Positions 63,988 to 64,000 of a stretch of DNA of 64,000 nucleotides are shown piece by piece. The notes beneath the pieces were generated by a model. It saw only the letters and a program-made list of their open reading frames with translations, had not been told where the DNA came from and did no database searches. Position 1 is the first letter of the stretch. Every line of letters begins with the position of its first letter. The position numbers and the translations under genes were made by a program. Origin of the DNA: Citreicoccus inhibens (GTDB lineage: Bacteria; Myxococcota; Myxococcia; Myxococcales; Myxococcaceae); NCBI RefSeq assembly GCF_019039035.1, contig NZ_JAHNZT010000011.1, forward strand, positions 1 through 64,000, read 5' to 3'.

Positions 63988-64000
63988 GGGGGGAGCCCCG

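Overview
The window is very GC-rich, densely packed DNA from a myxobacterium, most likely of the Myxococcaceae/Archangiaceae type. That assignment is inferred from family content, not from a database search. It rests on two FtsH proteases, an FHA-domain sigma54 activator, two overlapping Ser/Thr kinase genes (one fused to AAA and TPR modules), a stand-alone PilZ protein, tandem small ribbon-helix-helix-like proteins, many lipoproteins, and a large lipoprotein with the 'DCDGNPANGC' cysteine-rich repeats typical of myxobacteria. I see no insertion sequence, prophage, CRISPR array or integrase.

Layout. At 0-3.1 kb are a TonB-dependent receptor (cut by the window edge) and a coupled lipoprotein carrying only the 5'-nucleotidase C-terminal domain. 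At 3.1-4.0 kb are two tandem paralogous small DNA-binding-like proteins and a structured non-coding stretch that could encode a minus-strand sRNA. At 4.1-13.7 kb is a long plus-strand housekeeping run: tilS, ftsH, folP, glmM, pdxJ, acpS, nnr and tsaE. These cover tRNA modification, membrane proteolysis, folate, cell-wall precursor, B6, ACP activation, NAD(P)HX repair and t6A. At 13.7-18.3 kb on the minus strand are a class II glutamine amidotransferase and a histidine-utilisation operon, hutU - lipoprotein - hutI. At 18.4-19.5 kb is a BON-domain protein with a charged low-complexity middle.

At 19.7-34.9 kb is a plus-strand block: an FdhF/YdeP-type molybdoenzyme, a 749-residue protein I do not recognise, an FHA-sigma54 activator, and a complete tripartite RND efflux system with two different RND pumps (MdtABC-like plus outer-membrane factor). 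At 34.9-40.4 kb on the minus strand are two overlapping kinase genes, the larger with Zn-finger-like, kinase, degenerate cyclase-like, AAA and TPR regions, preceded by a small HTH regulator. At 40.7-46.8 kb on the plus strand are a NUDIX hydrolase, a lipoprotein, a second ftsH, a small protein resembling sigma70 region 1.1, grpE and an HtrA/DegP protease. This is a protein-quality-control neighbourhood.

At 46.9-50.1 kb are a secreted protein, a PilZ protein, an extended glutamate dehydrogenase with an unusual repeat-rich upstream region, and tRNA-Thr(CGT) with a clear terminator. At 50.1-51.1 kb I see no gene but there are nested inverted repeats. At 51.1-54.5 kb are an MFS transporter under an ArsR-rhodanese regulator, a GNAT acetyltransferase and a small beta-rich protein. 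At 54.8-64 kb are a large discoidin/Ig-like/Cys-rich/CxxCH lipoprotein, a TerB-like protein, an MMPL/RND exporter, an alpha/beta-hydrolase lipoprotein, a very Cys-rich lipoprotein and a CCA-adding/poly(A) polymerase family enzyme.

Starts were chosen from Shine-Dalgarno spacing, stop/start overlaps and family N-termini. Promoter, operator and ncRNA calls are visual and low-confidence.
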